Shown here: piece after piece, positions 8,047 to 16,400 of the stretch
How positions within the stretch are numbered: position 1 is the stretch's first letter
Layout: every line of letters starts with the position of its first letter
From: Bacteroidota bacterium
Lineage (GTDB): Bacteria; Bacteroidota; Bacteroidia; Flavobacteriales; Weeksellaceae
Length of the DNA: 60,018 bases
Assembly (NCBI GenBank): GCA_023394415.1
Contig: JAEXAR010000032.1
Coordinates: forward strand, 1 to 60,018
Direction: 5' to 3'
Position numbers and translations under genes: made by a program
The notes under the pieces: generated by a model
Database searches by the model: none
What the model saw: the letters and a program-made list of their open reading frames with translations, nothing else
What the model was told of the DNA's origin: nothing

Positions 8047-9087
8047 TTAATCTTTCAATTTTTCTATTTTTTCTTTTGTATCAGAAGTATTTAATTTTAA
8101 TATTAAAGCTTTTAATTCAGGATAAAGGTCCATTTGATCCCAAGTTTCCGCAGTTGCATAGAGGTTTTTAATGCCATTATCAATGCTTTTTATAAAATGC
8201 TCCCTCTTTTGTACCAATCCTCGAAAACCATAAGCGCCTAAAACCTGCAAGTTTCTTATCAGTCTTATCGGTAACACAGACTTTTCTAATGATCGTCTTT
8301 CATATTCATCTTCAAATAATGAAATATAAAAGTGCAGCATTTCTTTTTTGAAATCGTCAGGGAAGTTGGCTTTAGCCTGAAACAGAAAGGAAACGACATC
8401 ATACATCGCAGGACCTTCCATAGCAGCTTGATAATCGATAAAAAACACATCATCTTTCTCATTCACCATGATGTTTCTGGCCTGAAAATCTCTAATCATG
8501 AGTGTCTTAGGTGCTAAATTTTCAATCTGTTCAGCAAGATTATTAAACTCTTTCAGCAGGGATGATTTATGATAAGGAATTTCCAAAATATCTATAAAAA
8601 GAAATTTGAAATAGTTTAAATCGTTAAGTATAGGAATGTGATCAAACTTCTCATACTCGAAGGTTTTGGTATAATCAATATGATTTTTTGTGGCAATCTG
8701 AAAATTATAAAGATTTTGTAATGTTTTCTTAACCAAACGTTTTACCCTTTCGCTTAAACCTTCATTTTCAATAATTTCGGAAAAAGTGTTCCCGCCAAGA
8801 TATTCTTGAATGTAGATTTTCCTGTCGTTTGAAATTTTGAAAATTTTTGGAGTGTTGAGATTTAGTTTAGAAAATTTTTCAGAAAAATAAAAGAAACTTT
8901 CGTTCTCGCGAAGGTTATCATTATACGTTACTACAAATTGGGCATCATCAGTTTTAGCAATGAAATTTTTACGTGAAGAACCGCTTTGTGGTAAAGCAAA
9001 AAAACCGGAGGTTTTACCGCCTGAAAATTCATCAAAAAAATGTCTTTCTTCTTCCAAAACTTTAATGTATAGGTACAAATATAACAA
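8047..9087 (-). CDS. AmgK-like phosphotransferase (aminoglycoside phosphotransferase fold)
   Basis: A protein-kinase-like sugar kinase. The segment LPQSGSSRKNFIAK at residues 32-45 resembles the glycine-rich loop of AmgK, the anomeric kinase that makes MurNAc-1-phosphate. IRDFQARN is the catalytic loop, with Asp and Asn present, and FIDYQAA is the metal-binding segment. RapZ-C and MurU-like genes follow on the same strand, 190 bases away. The start is uncertain. A minus-strand TAnnTTTG box at 9076-9083 lies inside the first codons of the longest frame, so a TTG start near 9057 (encoding MEEERHFFDEF) is likely. The feature is given with the longest frame. Confidence 0.78.
   Translation of the reverse strand: MLYLYLYIKVLEEERHFFDEFSGGKTSGFFALPQSGSSRKNFIAKTDDAQFVVTYNDNLRENESFFYFSEKFSKLNLNTPKIFKISNDRKIYIQEYLGGNTFSEIIENEGLSERVKRLVKKTLQNLYNFQIATKNHIDYTKTFEYEKFDHIPILNDLNYFKFLFIDILEIPYHKSSLLKEFNNLAEQIENLAPKTLMIRDFQARNIMVNEKDDVFFIDYQAAMEGPAMYDVVSFLFQAKANFPDDFKKEMLHFYISLFEDEYERRSLEKSVLPIRLIRNLQVLGAYGFRGLVQKREHFIKSIDNGIKNLYATAETWDQMDLYPELKALILKLNTSDTKEKIEKLKD
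9076..9083 (-). promoter_or_regulatory. TAnnTTTG box overlapping the 5' end of the kinase frame
   Basis: TATATTTG on the minus strand predicts transcription starting near 9070, downstream of the ATG at 9087. It lies 20 bases from the oppositely directed box at 9104-9111. Confidence 0.45.
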
Positions 9088-9103
9088 TTTGATGGCGATT
9101 TTC

Positions 9104-9111
9104 TATATTTG
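9104..9111 (+). promoter_or_regulatory. TAnnTTTG box 4 bases before xrtF start
   Basis: TATATTTG is followed by CAGT and then the ATG at 9116. If the start site is at the usual distance, the mRNA begins at or next to the A of the start codon. Confidence 0.6.
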
Positions 9112-9115
9112 CAGT

Positions 9116-9649
9116 ATGTTCAAAGATTTCAAGCCCGTGCTTATTATTTTATTAAGGTTTCTCCTCATTTACCTTACGTTTTTAGGCTTGTATCAGATGT
9201 ATCTTAATTATTTTTCTGGGCAAGGTTTGGATCCCGTTTCCAAGTGGATTGCCAACCAAATCACAGCAGTGCAAAACGGATTAGGCTATCAATCTGTAAT
9301 GGTAGATCAACCCGAACGCGAAACTTCGTGGTTTTTTGTAAATGGCCAATATCGTTCCCGAATGGTAGAAGGCTGCAACGCTATTTCGGTTATGATTTTG
9401 TTTTTGGCTTTTATATTTGCGTTTTATAATGGCCTTAAAACGTTTCTCTTTGCAATTGCGGGACTTGTTATTCTCCATATTATGAATGTTTTGCGTATTG
9501 TAGGTCTCAATTTTGTTATTATTGAGTATCCAAAATACATTAAGATTGGACACGATTATTTTTTTCCGGCAATCATCTATGGAAGCGTAGTGATATTATG
9601 GTTGATTTGGATTAAATTTTTTACTAAAAAACCCGTATCAAATGCTTAA
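9116..9649 (+). CDS. xrtF: Exosortase family protein XrtF
   Basis: An integral membrane transpeptidase-like protein of the exosortase superfamily. In-frame sequence extends upstream to 8960 but overlaps the divergent kinase gene, so the ATG at 9116 just after a promoter box is used (177 residues). The catalytic triad residues of exosortases are in place: Cys87 in EGCNA, Arg127 in VLRI, and His146 in GHDYFF. About five hydrophobic segments surround them. The next gene overlaps by 8 bases and encodes the known partner. From memory, the substrate of XrtF in flavobacteria has not been defined, and none is visible here. Confidence 0.87.
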   Translation: MFKDFKPVLIILLRFLLIYLTFLGLYQMYLNYFSGQGLDPVSKWIANQITAVQNGLGYQSVMVDQPERETSWFFVNGQYRSRMVEGCNAISVMILFLAFIFAFYNGLKTFLFAIAGLVILHIMNVLRIVGLNFVIIEYPKYIKIGHDYFFPAIIYGSVVILWLIWIKFFTKKPVSNA

Positions 9650-10070
9650 GTGGATTTTAGTCATAATAGGAATATTGGGTTTAATCGGAGTTCGTGCGAT
9701 AGAAGACCGGGCTTTTTATGATCCTTTCTTACAATATTTTTCAGTAGCAGACAAGAAAGCGCATTTCCCTGATTTTGAATGGTTTTCATTAATTTTAAAT
9801 TACATTTTCAGGTTTTTATTGAATTTGTTATTTTCAGCAATTATCATTCAGGCTCTCTTCCGAAACAGGCAATGGACGGTACAAGGTTTGGTTCTAATGA
9901 CGATAGTTTTCGCCATCACGCTCCCGATTTATCTCTATTGCATCCAAACAAAATTCGAAATTGGCTACCTCTTTTCCTTCTATATGAGGAGATTTGTAAT
10001 ACAGCCTTTAATTCTGCTCTTAATCGTTCCGATGTTTTATTACAGAAGAAATTTATTGGTGAAAAACTAA
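9642..10070 (+). CDS. Exosortase F system-associated membrane protein
   Basis: A 142-residue membrane protein with about four hydrophobic segments. It overlaps the 3' end of xrtF by 8 bases, which implies translational coupling. Position, size and the GVRAIEDRAFYDPF start match the small protein that accompanies XrtF in Flavobacteriia (the TIGR04127 type, from memory). Its function is unknown. An imperfect palindromic element follows. Confidence 0.82.
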   Translation: MLKWILVIIGILGLIGVRAIEDRAFYDPFLQYFSVADKKAHFPDFEWFSLILNYIFRFLLNLLFSAIIIQALFRNRQWTVQGLVLMTIVFAITLPIYLYCIQTKFEIGYLFSFYMRRFVIQPLILLLIVPMFYYRRNLLVKN

Positions 10071-10109
10071 ATTTTAGGAGCAGTATATTTCAAGTTTTAT
10101 AAACGATTC

Positions 10110-10182
10110 GGTCCGGTTTTCCGCTATATCTTTTTTTTTGTTTTCTGAAAAAACAAAAAAGGATGCCGCTACAACCCGGGCT
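10110..10182. repeat. Palindromic intergenic element, likely bidirectional terminator
   Basis: The centre is an inverted repeat of the form TTTTTTGTTTT-CTGA-AAAAACAAAAAA. It is flanked by GTCCGGTTTTCCGCTATATC on the left and GGATGCCGCTACAACCCGGG on the right, which are partly complementary. It lies between two convergent genes. Elements of this kind recur, as I remember, between genes in Chryseobacterium-type genomes, but I cannot check the copy number here. Confidence 0.5.
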
Positions 10183-10242
10183 ATTTACTTCTCACGGTCT
10201 TTTTTCCGACTTAATTCTCACCATTAAGCTATTTTAAAGCTA

Positions 10243-10304
10243 TTTTAGATTTTAAGAGAATTTAAGTTTCAGATTAGTCGGAATACAGCATTGGCTTTGA
10301 ATTC
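10243..10304. repeat. Intergenic repeat copy B (about 62 bp)
   Basis: Similar to 7938-8009: it starts TTTTAGATTTTAAG, shares the TTTAAGTTTCAGAT core and ends in GAATTC. It lies in the 245-base gap between convergent genes. Confidence 0.45.
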
Positions 10305-10315
10305 CAAATAAAAAA

Positions 10316-11317
10316 TCAACTCTCCTTTGTATGTTTATCCGGTTGTGAAATGGTTTTTACAGTCCATTCAACTTTTTTCGCAAAAGGATTCTGACGCACT
10401 TTACATTCCGCTAACTGACAAATTTCACAAGAAAAAGGCTTACAATCATCCATATGAAAATTAAATTCCACATGTCTTTCGGTACTTGCTGCAATTTCTT
10501 TAATCATCGTTTCCATTTCTTCGTGGGCTTCTCTCAACTCAAAATACCAAGGCAATGTGATATGTCCATCCAGATGAAGCTTGCTTCCGTGCTGCTGAAT
10601 TCTTACATTATGAATATCAACCCATTCTGGTTTGCGGTTTTCGTTCAAAAATTTTGCAAGACGATTCACCATTTCCAAATCTGCCTCGTCCATAATTCCG
10701 CTTAATGCCTTGCGAATAATTCCGTAGCCAATAAACATAATATAACCACCAAAAATGATAGCAACGGCAGCGTCAATCCAGTTTAAACCAGTAAAGTAAA
10801 CCAAAATCAAACTGATTACAACGCCTGCGGTAGTAATAGTATCGCTTTGAAGATGCTTTCCTGAACTTTGCAGTACCAAAGAATTTTCTTTCACACCTTT
10901 TTTGTAGGAAATGTAACCCATTAAATAATTGATGATGGCGGTTGCTGCAATGATGAAAATTCCGGAATCCAATTTTTGAAGTGTATTTCCGTGAAGAAGT
11001 GAATCTGTCGCCTGAACAATAATCATAATTCCCGCAAAAATGATAAGCGCACCTTCAATTCCTGAGGTCACGAATTCTACTTTTCCGTGCCCGTAAGGAT
11101 GATCGTGGTCTTTAGGTTTTGCCGCAAGATATAGAGAATATAGGCCCATAAATGCGGCGATAATGTTCACAATACTTTCCATTGCATCAGAAAAAACTGC
11201 GTCGGAATTGGTGAGATGCCAAGCTATTAATTTTCCAATAAATAAAATAACGCCTACAATAGCGACGTTCCTCTGGAAATTAAATTTTTGCAGATTTTGG
11301 GTGTTCTGAACTTCCAT
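10316..11317 (-). CDS. Cation diffusion facilitator (CDF) family transporter
   Basis: A membrane antiporter that exports divalent metals such as zinc, iron or cobalt. The ATG at 11317 (MEVQNTQNLQ) is chosen because the earlier in-frame ATG at 11362 lies inside the terminator of the upstream asd gene. About six membrane segments are visible. SDAMESIVN carries the transport-site Asp of TM2, HDHPYGHGKVE is the CDF loop signature, and HLQSDT provides the TM5 residues. The soluble C-terminal part has extra cysteines and a His (DDCKPFSCEICQLAEC), which may be an additional metal site. Confidence 0.87.
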   Translation of the reverse strand: MEVQNTQNLQKFNFQRNVAIVGVILFIGKLIAWHLTNSDAVFSDAMESIVNIIAAFMGLYSLYLAAKPKDHDHPYGHGKVEFVTSGIEGALIIFAGIMIIVQATDSLLHGNTLQKLDSGIFIIAATAIINYLMGYISYKKGVKENSLVLQSSGKHLQSDTITTAGVVISLILVYFTGLNWIDAAVAIIFGGYIMFIGYGIIRKALSGIMDEADLEMVNRLAKFLNENRKPEWVDIHNVRIQQHGSKLHLDGHITLPWYFELREAHEEMETMIKEIAASTERHVEFNFHMDDCKPFSCEICQLAECKVRQNPFAKKVEWTVKTISQPDKHTKES

Positions 11318-11346
11318 ACTCTGAAGTTTTATGTTTGAGGGTTCTA

Positions 11347-11380
11347 ACAAAAAATCCCGCACAATGCGGGATTTTAATTT
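11347..11380 (-). terminator. Terminator after asd
   Basis: A perfect 10-bp stem AAAATCCCGC/GCGGGATTTT with a 5-base loop is followed by T-rich sequence on the minus strand. It directly abuts the asd stop codon. Confidence 0.85.
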
Positions 11381-12372
11381 TATACAAATTTCTGTTTTAC
11401 GAGATACTCTGCGATTTGTACTGCGTTAGTTGCAGCACCTTTTCGGAGGTTGTCTGCTACTATCCAAAGGTTTAAAGTTTTTGGTTGGGACAAATCACGA
11501 CGAATTCTACCAACAAAAACATCATCTTTTCCTTCAGAATACAGAGGCATTGGATAAATCTTGTTCTCTACATCATCCATTACCACCACGCCAGGAGTTT
11601 CGGAAAGGATTTTCTTCACTTCTGCCAAATCAAATTCATGTTCAAACTCGATATTTACACTTTCGGAATGTCCACCCTGTACAGGAACTCTTACCGCTGT
11701 TGCCGTAAGGTTGAACGTATCATCACCCATAATTTTTTTAGGCTCTTTCATGAGTTTCAATTCCTCTTTAGTATAATCGTCATCTGAAAAAACATCACAT
11801 TGTGGAAGTGCATTTTTGAAAATTTCGTAAGGATACACTTTCGCCACAGAATCATCGCCTTTAATTTCAGCATTCAGTTGATCCACAGCATTTTTTCCGG
11901 TTCCTGTAACCGATTGATATGTGGAAACAATCACACGTTTTACATCATATTTCTGGTTCAAAGGATGAAGCACCATTACCAACTGAATAGTAGAGCAGTT
12001 CGGATTTGCAATGATTTTGTCTTCTTTTTCCAAAACATTGGCATTGATTTCCGGTACTACTAACTTCTTGGTAGGGTCCATTCTCCACGCAGAAGAATTG
12101 TCTACCACGAAAGTCCCTGCTTCTGCAAACTTCGGAGCCCAATCCAAAGACGTTCCGCCTCCCGCTGAAAAAATGGCAATTTCCGGCTTCATTTCCACCG
12201 CATCCTGCATAGATACGATGGTGTAATCGCTACCTCTGTAATTCACTTTTTTCCCTACAGATTTTTCGGATGCTACGGGAATTAGTTCTGTTACCGGAAA
12301 ATTTCTTTCCTCCAAAACTTTCAACATCACCTGACCTACCATTCCGGTTGCGCCAACTACAGCTACTTTCAT
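11380..12372 (-). CDS. asd: Aspartate-semialdehyde dehydrogenase
   Basis: The enzyme reduces aspartyl phosphate to aspartate semialdehyde in the pathway to lysine/diaminopimelate, threonine and methionine. The 330-residue protein begins with the NADP-binding GATGMVGQ at residues 7-14. The catalytic Cys126 lies in NPNCSTIQ, the central GGHSESVNIEFE segment supplies the usual His, and the C-terminal VADNLRKGAATNAVQIAE is characteristic. The gene ends in a strong terminator. A four-helix-bundle protein gene lies upstream on the same strand. Confidence 0.96.
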   Translation of the reverse strand: MKVAVVGATGMVGQVMLKVLEERNFPVTELIPVASEKSVGKKVNYRGSDYTIVSMQDAVEMKPEIAIFSAGGGTSLDWAPKFAEAGTFVVDNSSAWRMDPTKKLVVPEINANVLEKEDKIIANPNCSTIQLVMVLHPLNQKYDVKRVIVSTYQSVTGTGKNAVDQLNAEIKGDDSVAKVYPYEIFKNALPQCDVFSDDDYTKEELKLMKEPKKIMGDDTFNLTATAVRVPVQGGHSESVNIEFEHEFDLAEVKKILSETPGVVVMDDVENKIYPMPLYSEGKDDVFVGRIRRDLSQPKTLNLWIVADNLRKGAATNAVQIAEYLVKQKFV

Positions 12373-12388
12373 TTTATATAGTTTGTTA

Positions 12389-12419
12389 GTTCAAAATTGT
12401 TCAAATTGTTCAAAATCGT
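12389..12419. repeat. Triple GTTCAAAATT-type tandem repeat
   Basis: Three successive units GTTCAAAATT, GTTCAAATT and GTTCAAAATCG lie just downstream of the four-helix-bundle gene. Similar units in inverted sense (GTTGAACTATTTTAAACC, AATTGAACC) lie upstream of that gene at 12842-12875. Confidence 0.5.
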
Positions 12420-12442
12420 TGAGTAATCCAAATTTTATCGGT

Positions 12443-12835
12443 TTACGACTTGTACTTAGAGCCTTTTAAATCGCTTTTAGATAAATAATCCATCAAGTTG
12501 CTGATTTTAATACTTAATATTTCGGATTGATTTTTCAATTTTTGAAATGTTTCTTCCGAAATGAATTTTCTATCTAATACTCTATAAAGTTGCGAACGTG
12601 TTTCACCACAAGATGCTTTGGCAATAGAAAGAAACTGTACAAACTCTTTATTTCCGTTTCTTTCAAATCCTTCAGCGATATTATCCATTACCGAACCTGA
12701 AGAACCATCAATTTGGTTAGACAGTTTAAAGTTATTTTTCAGTCTTGTCGTTTCAATAATCTCATAAATGTCATTGCAAAAAACTCTTGAAAGTTGCCAG
12801 ATTTCTAAATCTTCAAATTTTCTTACTGCTGCCAT
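12443..12835 (-). CDS. Four-helix-bundle (S23/IVS-type) protein
   Basis: A 130-residue all-helical protein of the family first found inside 23S rRNA intervening sequences (TIGR02436 type). The N-terminal KFEDLEIWQLSR, the central SNQIDGSSGSVMDNIAEGFER and the later SCGETRSQLYR segment are diagnostic. The ATG at 12835 (MAAVRKFEDLE) is used, because the first in-frame codon upstream is a TTG. No rRNA gene is nearby, so this is the stand-alone form, with no known biochemical role. Short AT-rich repeats flank the gene on both sides. Confidence 0.88.
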   Translation of the reverse strand: MAAVRKFEDLEIWQLSRVFCNDIYEIIETTRLKNNFKLSNQIDGSSGSVMDNIAEGFERNGNKEFVQFLSIAKASCGETRSQLYRVLDRKFISEETFQKLKNQSEILSIKISNLMDYLSKSDLKGSKYKS

Positions 12836-12884
12836 AACCAAGTTGAACTATTTTAAACCAAATTGAACCAAATTAAATGGTTAT

Positions 12885-13322
12885 TTATCCAAAAAGTCTT
12901 CCCCATTGGAAAGCCCAAAGCATCAAAGCTACAGCGATAAGGCCCATAATGACGTTCCCCATTGTCAATTTATCTTGTGTCTTAAATTTTTTGTTCAAAA
13001 TTGTTAAAAGCACAGCTGCAATAATCATTGCTGTAGGATGCTCAACATAGGTGTTTCTAGAAACAGAATCGCTCATTAAAGTTCCGGCTTCTTTCGCTTG
13101 TTTAAAGCCAGGTGAGAAGAAAAATAACATCACTAAACCAACTAAAGCTTGCAAATGAAAGAAAATCATCGTGAAAAGGGTGGATTTTCTTAAAAGTTTT
13201 GAAATGTTACCGGAATAACCGAACATAGTTAATAGCAAAGCCACTACAAAAAGAGCAATGAGTACTAAAAGTAAATAAGCAAATCCTCTGTGTGCCTGAA
13301 GCATAATGTAAAACGTATCCAT
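12885..13322 (-). CDS. Four-TM membrane protein, cytochrome-b-like by position of histidines
   Basis: A 145-residue protein with four hydrophobic segments at about residues 13-35, 48-70, 92-107 and 120-140. Histidines occur in AHRG (about 11), FFHLQ (about 57) and EHP (about 93), so haem binding is possible, but no full motif proves it. Similar Flavobacteriia proteins are, from memory, often labelled cytochrome B without experimental support. A -7 box lies 24 bases upstream. The next gene upstream is separated by a terminator. Confidence 0.6.
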   Translation of the reverse strand: MDTFYIMLQAHRGFAYLLLVLIALFVVALLLTMFGYSGNISKLLRKSTLFTMIFFHLQALVGLVMLFFFSPGFKQAKEAGTLMSDSVSRNTYVEHPTAMIIAAVLLTILNKKFKTQDKLTMGNVIMGLIAVALMLWAFQWGRLFG

Positions 13323-13346
13323 ATTTTATTTTTAAATGATTAACTG

Positions 13347-13354
13347 CAAAGATA
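13347..13354 (-). promoter_or_regulatory. TAnnTTTG box for the four-TM protein
   Basis: TATCTTTG on the minus strand ends 24 bases before the ATG at 13322 and touches the terminator of the upstream Oar-like gene. Confidence 0.5.
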
Positions 13355-13380
13355 AAAAAATCCCGACAATTGCCGGGATT
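13354..13380 (-). terminator. Terminator after the Oar-like receptor
   Basis: The stem AATCCCG/CGGGATT encloses a loop of about 8 bases and is followed on the minus strand by seven T. It lies 21 bases after the stop codon of the receptor gene. Confidence 0.82.
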
Positions 13381-13401
13381 AAAAAGTATTGTATAAAACT
13401 T

Positions 13402-16400
13402 TTAGAATGAATATTTCATACCGAAAGTTGCGCTCCAAGTTGTAAATCTTGAACTCATCGGTCTGTAAGGTGCGGTTACAAGGTTTGTACCATCTCTCAA
13501 CATTTGGAATGTTGGATTTGCACTCACAGATCCAGTTCTTGTTAATACAGCTCTACCATTTGAAAGGATCTGATCTTGGATTCCCCATTCAGAGTTTAAC
13601 AAGTTACCAAAGTTAACCACATCAAGAGTTAAAGATAGTTTATGACCTTTATCAAACATATCTTTGAACAAGTCTTGTGTTAATCTAACATCGAATCTGT
13701 TTTTCCAAGGCATCAAGAATGCGTTTCTTGGAGTGATTTTTCCTCTGTAAGATTCTAATCCGTTAGCAGCTACAAATTGATCGAAAGCATCTCTCTGTTG
13801 TTGAACTGTAAATAGAACTACGCCTTTACTATCTTTGATATCTGTGAAATTGATCTCAGAAGTATTTGTTGGAATGTAAAGTAAATCACTGCTGATACCA
13901 TCTCCATTCACGTCGTTAGAATAGTAGTAAGAATATCTTCCTTGATGTGCACCATTGTAGTAAACCCCAAGAGTAGTATTCTTGAAAGTATAACTTAAAG
14001 TACCAACAACACGGTGAGGAATAGCAAAATCTGAAATTCCCAAAGTTTGCTCATTAGGATTATCTACTGAAGGCAAGTTAGTCCAAGAAGAAAGAGCCTG
14101 AGATCCAGGATTACTTGTAATATCTTTCGCATCAGAATAAGTATAGAATGCTGAACCTGAAAGTCCGTTCCAAGGTCTTAAGTTAGCTCCGAAAGTTGCA
14201 GAGAATGCATATCCTTTTTCAGTAGCATTTGTAAGTACAGTAATGTTGTTTGCTCCAATTTTATTGTTATATTGGTATGAAGCAGTTGTAGGATAATACT
14301 CACGATCTGCATAAGTCATTCTTTGACCTGTTGGTTTTCTGTTCGGGTTATGCTGGTAAACTCCATTTACGTCTTTAGTATAAAGTAAATCAGATACTAA
14401 AGTGATTGGTGAATTAGGAATTTTAAAATCAACACCAAAACTTGATCTCCATACAGATGGCATTTTGAAGTTATCATCCACCAATGCAACTTCTCCAGGG
14501 ACACCATTGTTTGGAGAGCTGATGAATACGTTTTCTCCGCCTGCAGGAACATTGTTTATGAAATAATGAATGTCTTCAGGATGGAATCTGATATTTTTTA
14601 GCCAAGGAGAACTTGAAGATGATGATACTGAATTTTGAATTACACCTGCGTTCGTCGGCATATTTGTTAACCATACGAAAGGAATTCTACCAGAAAAGAT
14701 ACCGGTACCACCTCTGAAAATCAATGATCTGTCACCAAATGCATCATAATTGAAGCCAAATCTTGGAGATAACTGGATTTTTGATTTAGGCCATGTAGAA
14801 GATGAATACGTACGAACAGTACCATCTACATCTAATAATTCTAAAGCATCAATAGAAGGATTTGCAGTAAGATCATTCAAATAGAATGGTTTTTCTGCTC
14901 TTAAACCTAAAGTGAAGTTGAATTTATCAGTCAATGTAACTCTATCCTGAATATAAGCAGAACCTAATCCGAAATCAACTTTTGAGTAAGAATCTTGACC
15001 TGCATAAGGGTAAGTTAATGCAAAAACAGATGGTGCAACTTCCTGTGAAGTACCTGTCTTAAGGAAATCAGCCAGTGAGTTATATCTGTAGTAACCAGTA
15101 CCGTATCTCATGAATGAGTTACCGAACTTCTGCACTTCATATGCTAAACCTCCGGTGAACGTGTGCTTACCGGTCGTGTAAGTAAGGTTATTAGTGAAAG
15201 AGAAGTTATCATTCACTACATCATTAAGATAAGAGAATAATTCGGTACCAAAGCTGATATAGTTTCCACCGCCTTCCCAGATATCAACAAATGGGAAAAT
15301 TTTTGATGATGGGCTGGTTCTTGTGGTTTGAATTTTAGAATAAGTGAAAAGGAGTTTGTTAGAGATTTTCGAATTAAACGTTGAGTTTAATTCAGCTGTG
15401 AATGACTGCACTTTATCACTGAAACCGTAGTTTCCACCTTCGAAAGTCATAGAGTTTTCACTAATTCTGTTCCATCCTGAACGTGGGTTTGGAGCAGAGT
15501 TTCCGTTTGCCAACTGCAAAGAAGTAGCATCTAAAATGTTATATCTGAAAGCAGCCTTGTGCTTATCACTGATGTTCCAGTCTAATCTTGCGAGGAATTT
15601 ATCACCATTCTGCTCTGCTTCATTAGCATACCCTTGATATCTTCCAGGATCGTAGCCCCAAGTGTTAATTAAGTGATTTCTTACTGCGATAAGGTCACTT
15701 TCTCTAACTCTTGAAATGTTACTAGCAACATTGGCTACTCCGTCTTGAGATGCTTTCCAAAGGTTAGCTCCTGATGCATTTGCACCGGTAGCCGTTTCTC
15801 TTTCAGCACTGATGAAGAAGAATAATTTATTTTTAGCAATTGGACCGCCAATTGTAAGACCGTTTATCAATCTTGCTCCACTTAATTTATCGATATTGTT
15901 TCCGTTGATTTTCCAACCGTTCAAGTCTTTACCATTATAGTAACCGTATAATGAACCATGAAATTTGTTAGTACCAGATTTTGTAACAGCGTTGATACCT
16001 GCACCTGTAAAACCAGACTGTGTAACATCAAATGGAGCAATATTTACAGAAATTTCCTGAATAGCATCCAATGAAATAGGCTGGGCGTTACCTCCCGGAA
16101 GTGGATTAGAAGATAGTCCGAAACCGTTGTTAAAGTTAGCACCGTCAATCTGAAGGTTATTATATCTAGCATCTCTACCTGCAAAAGAAACACCGTTTGC
16201 TTGTGGCGTTAATCTAGTAAATTCTGTTATACTTCTAGTAGTTTGAGGAAGTTCCTGAATTTGCTTTTGTCCAACGTTTGTAGCGGCACCAGTTTTATTT
16301 TGGTTTGTAGTAGATCTTGCACCAGTTACTACAACTTCTGCAATATCTTTAGTCTTTACTGAAGAACTTGGGTTTAGCACAAATGGCTGACCTAGTTCCA

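Noticed and set aside
11318..11362. Upstream ATG at 11362 for the CDF transporter
   Set aside because: It lies within the asd terminator hairpin. The ATG at 11317 gives the family N-terminus.
12389..12419. CRISPR-like direct repeats
   Set aside because: Only three 9-11 base units without spacers, and no cas genes. It is a short tandem repeat.
12443..12835. Remnant of a 23S rRNA intervening sequence
   Set aside because: No rRNA sequence is present on either side. The stand-alone form of the family is common.
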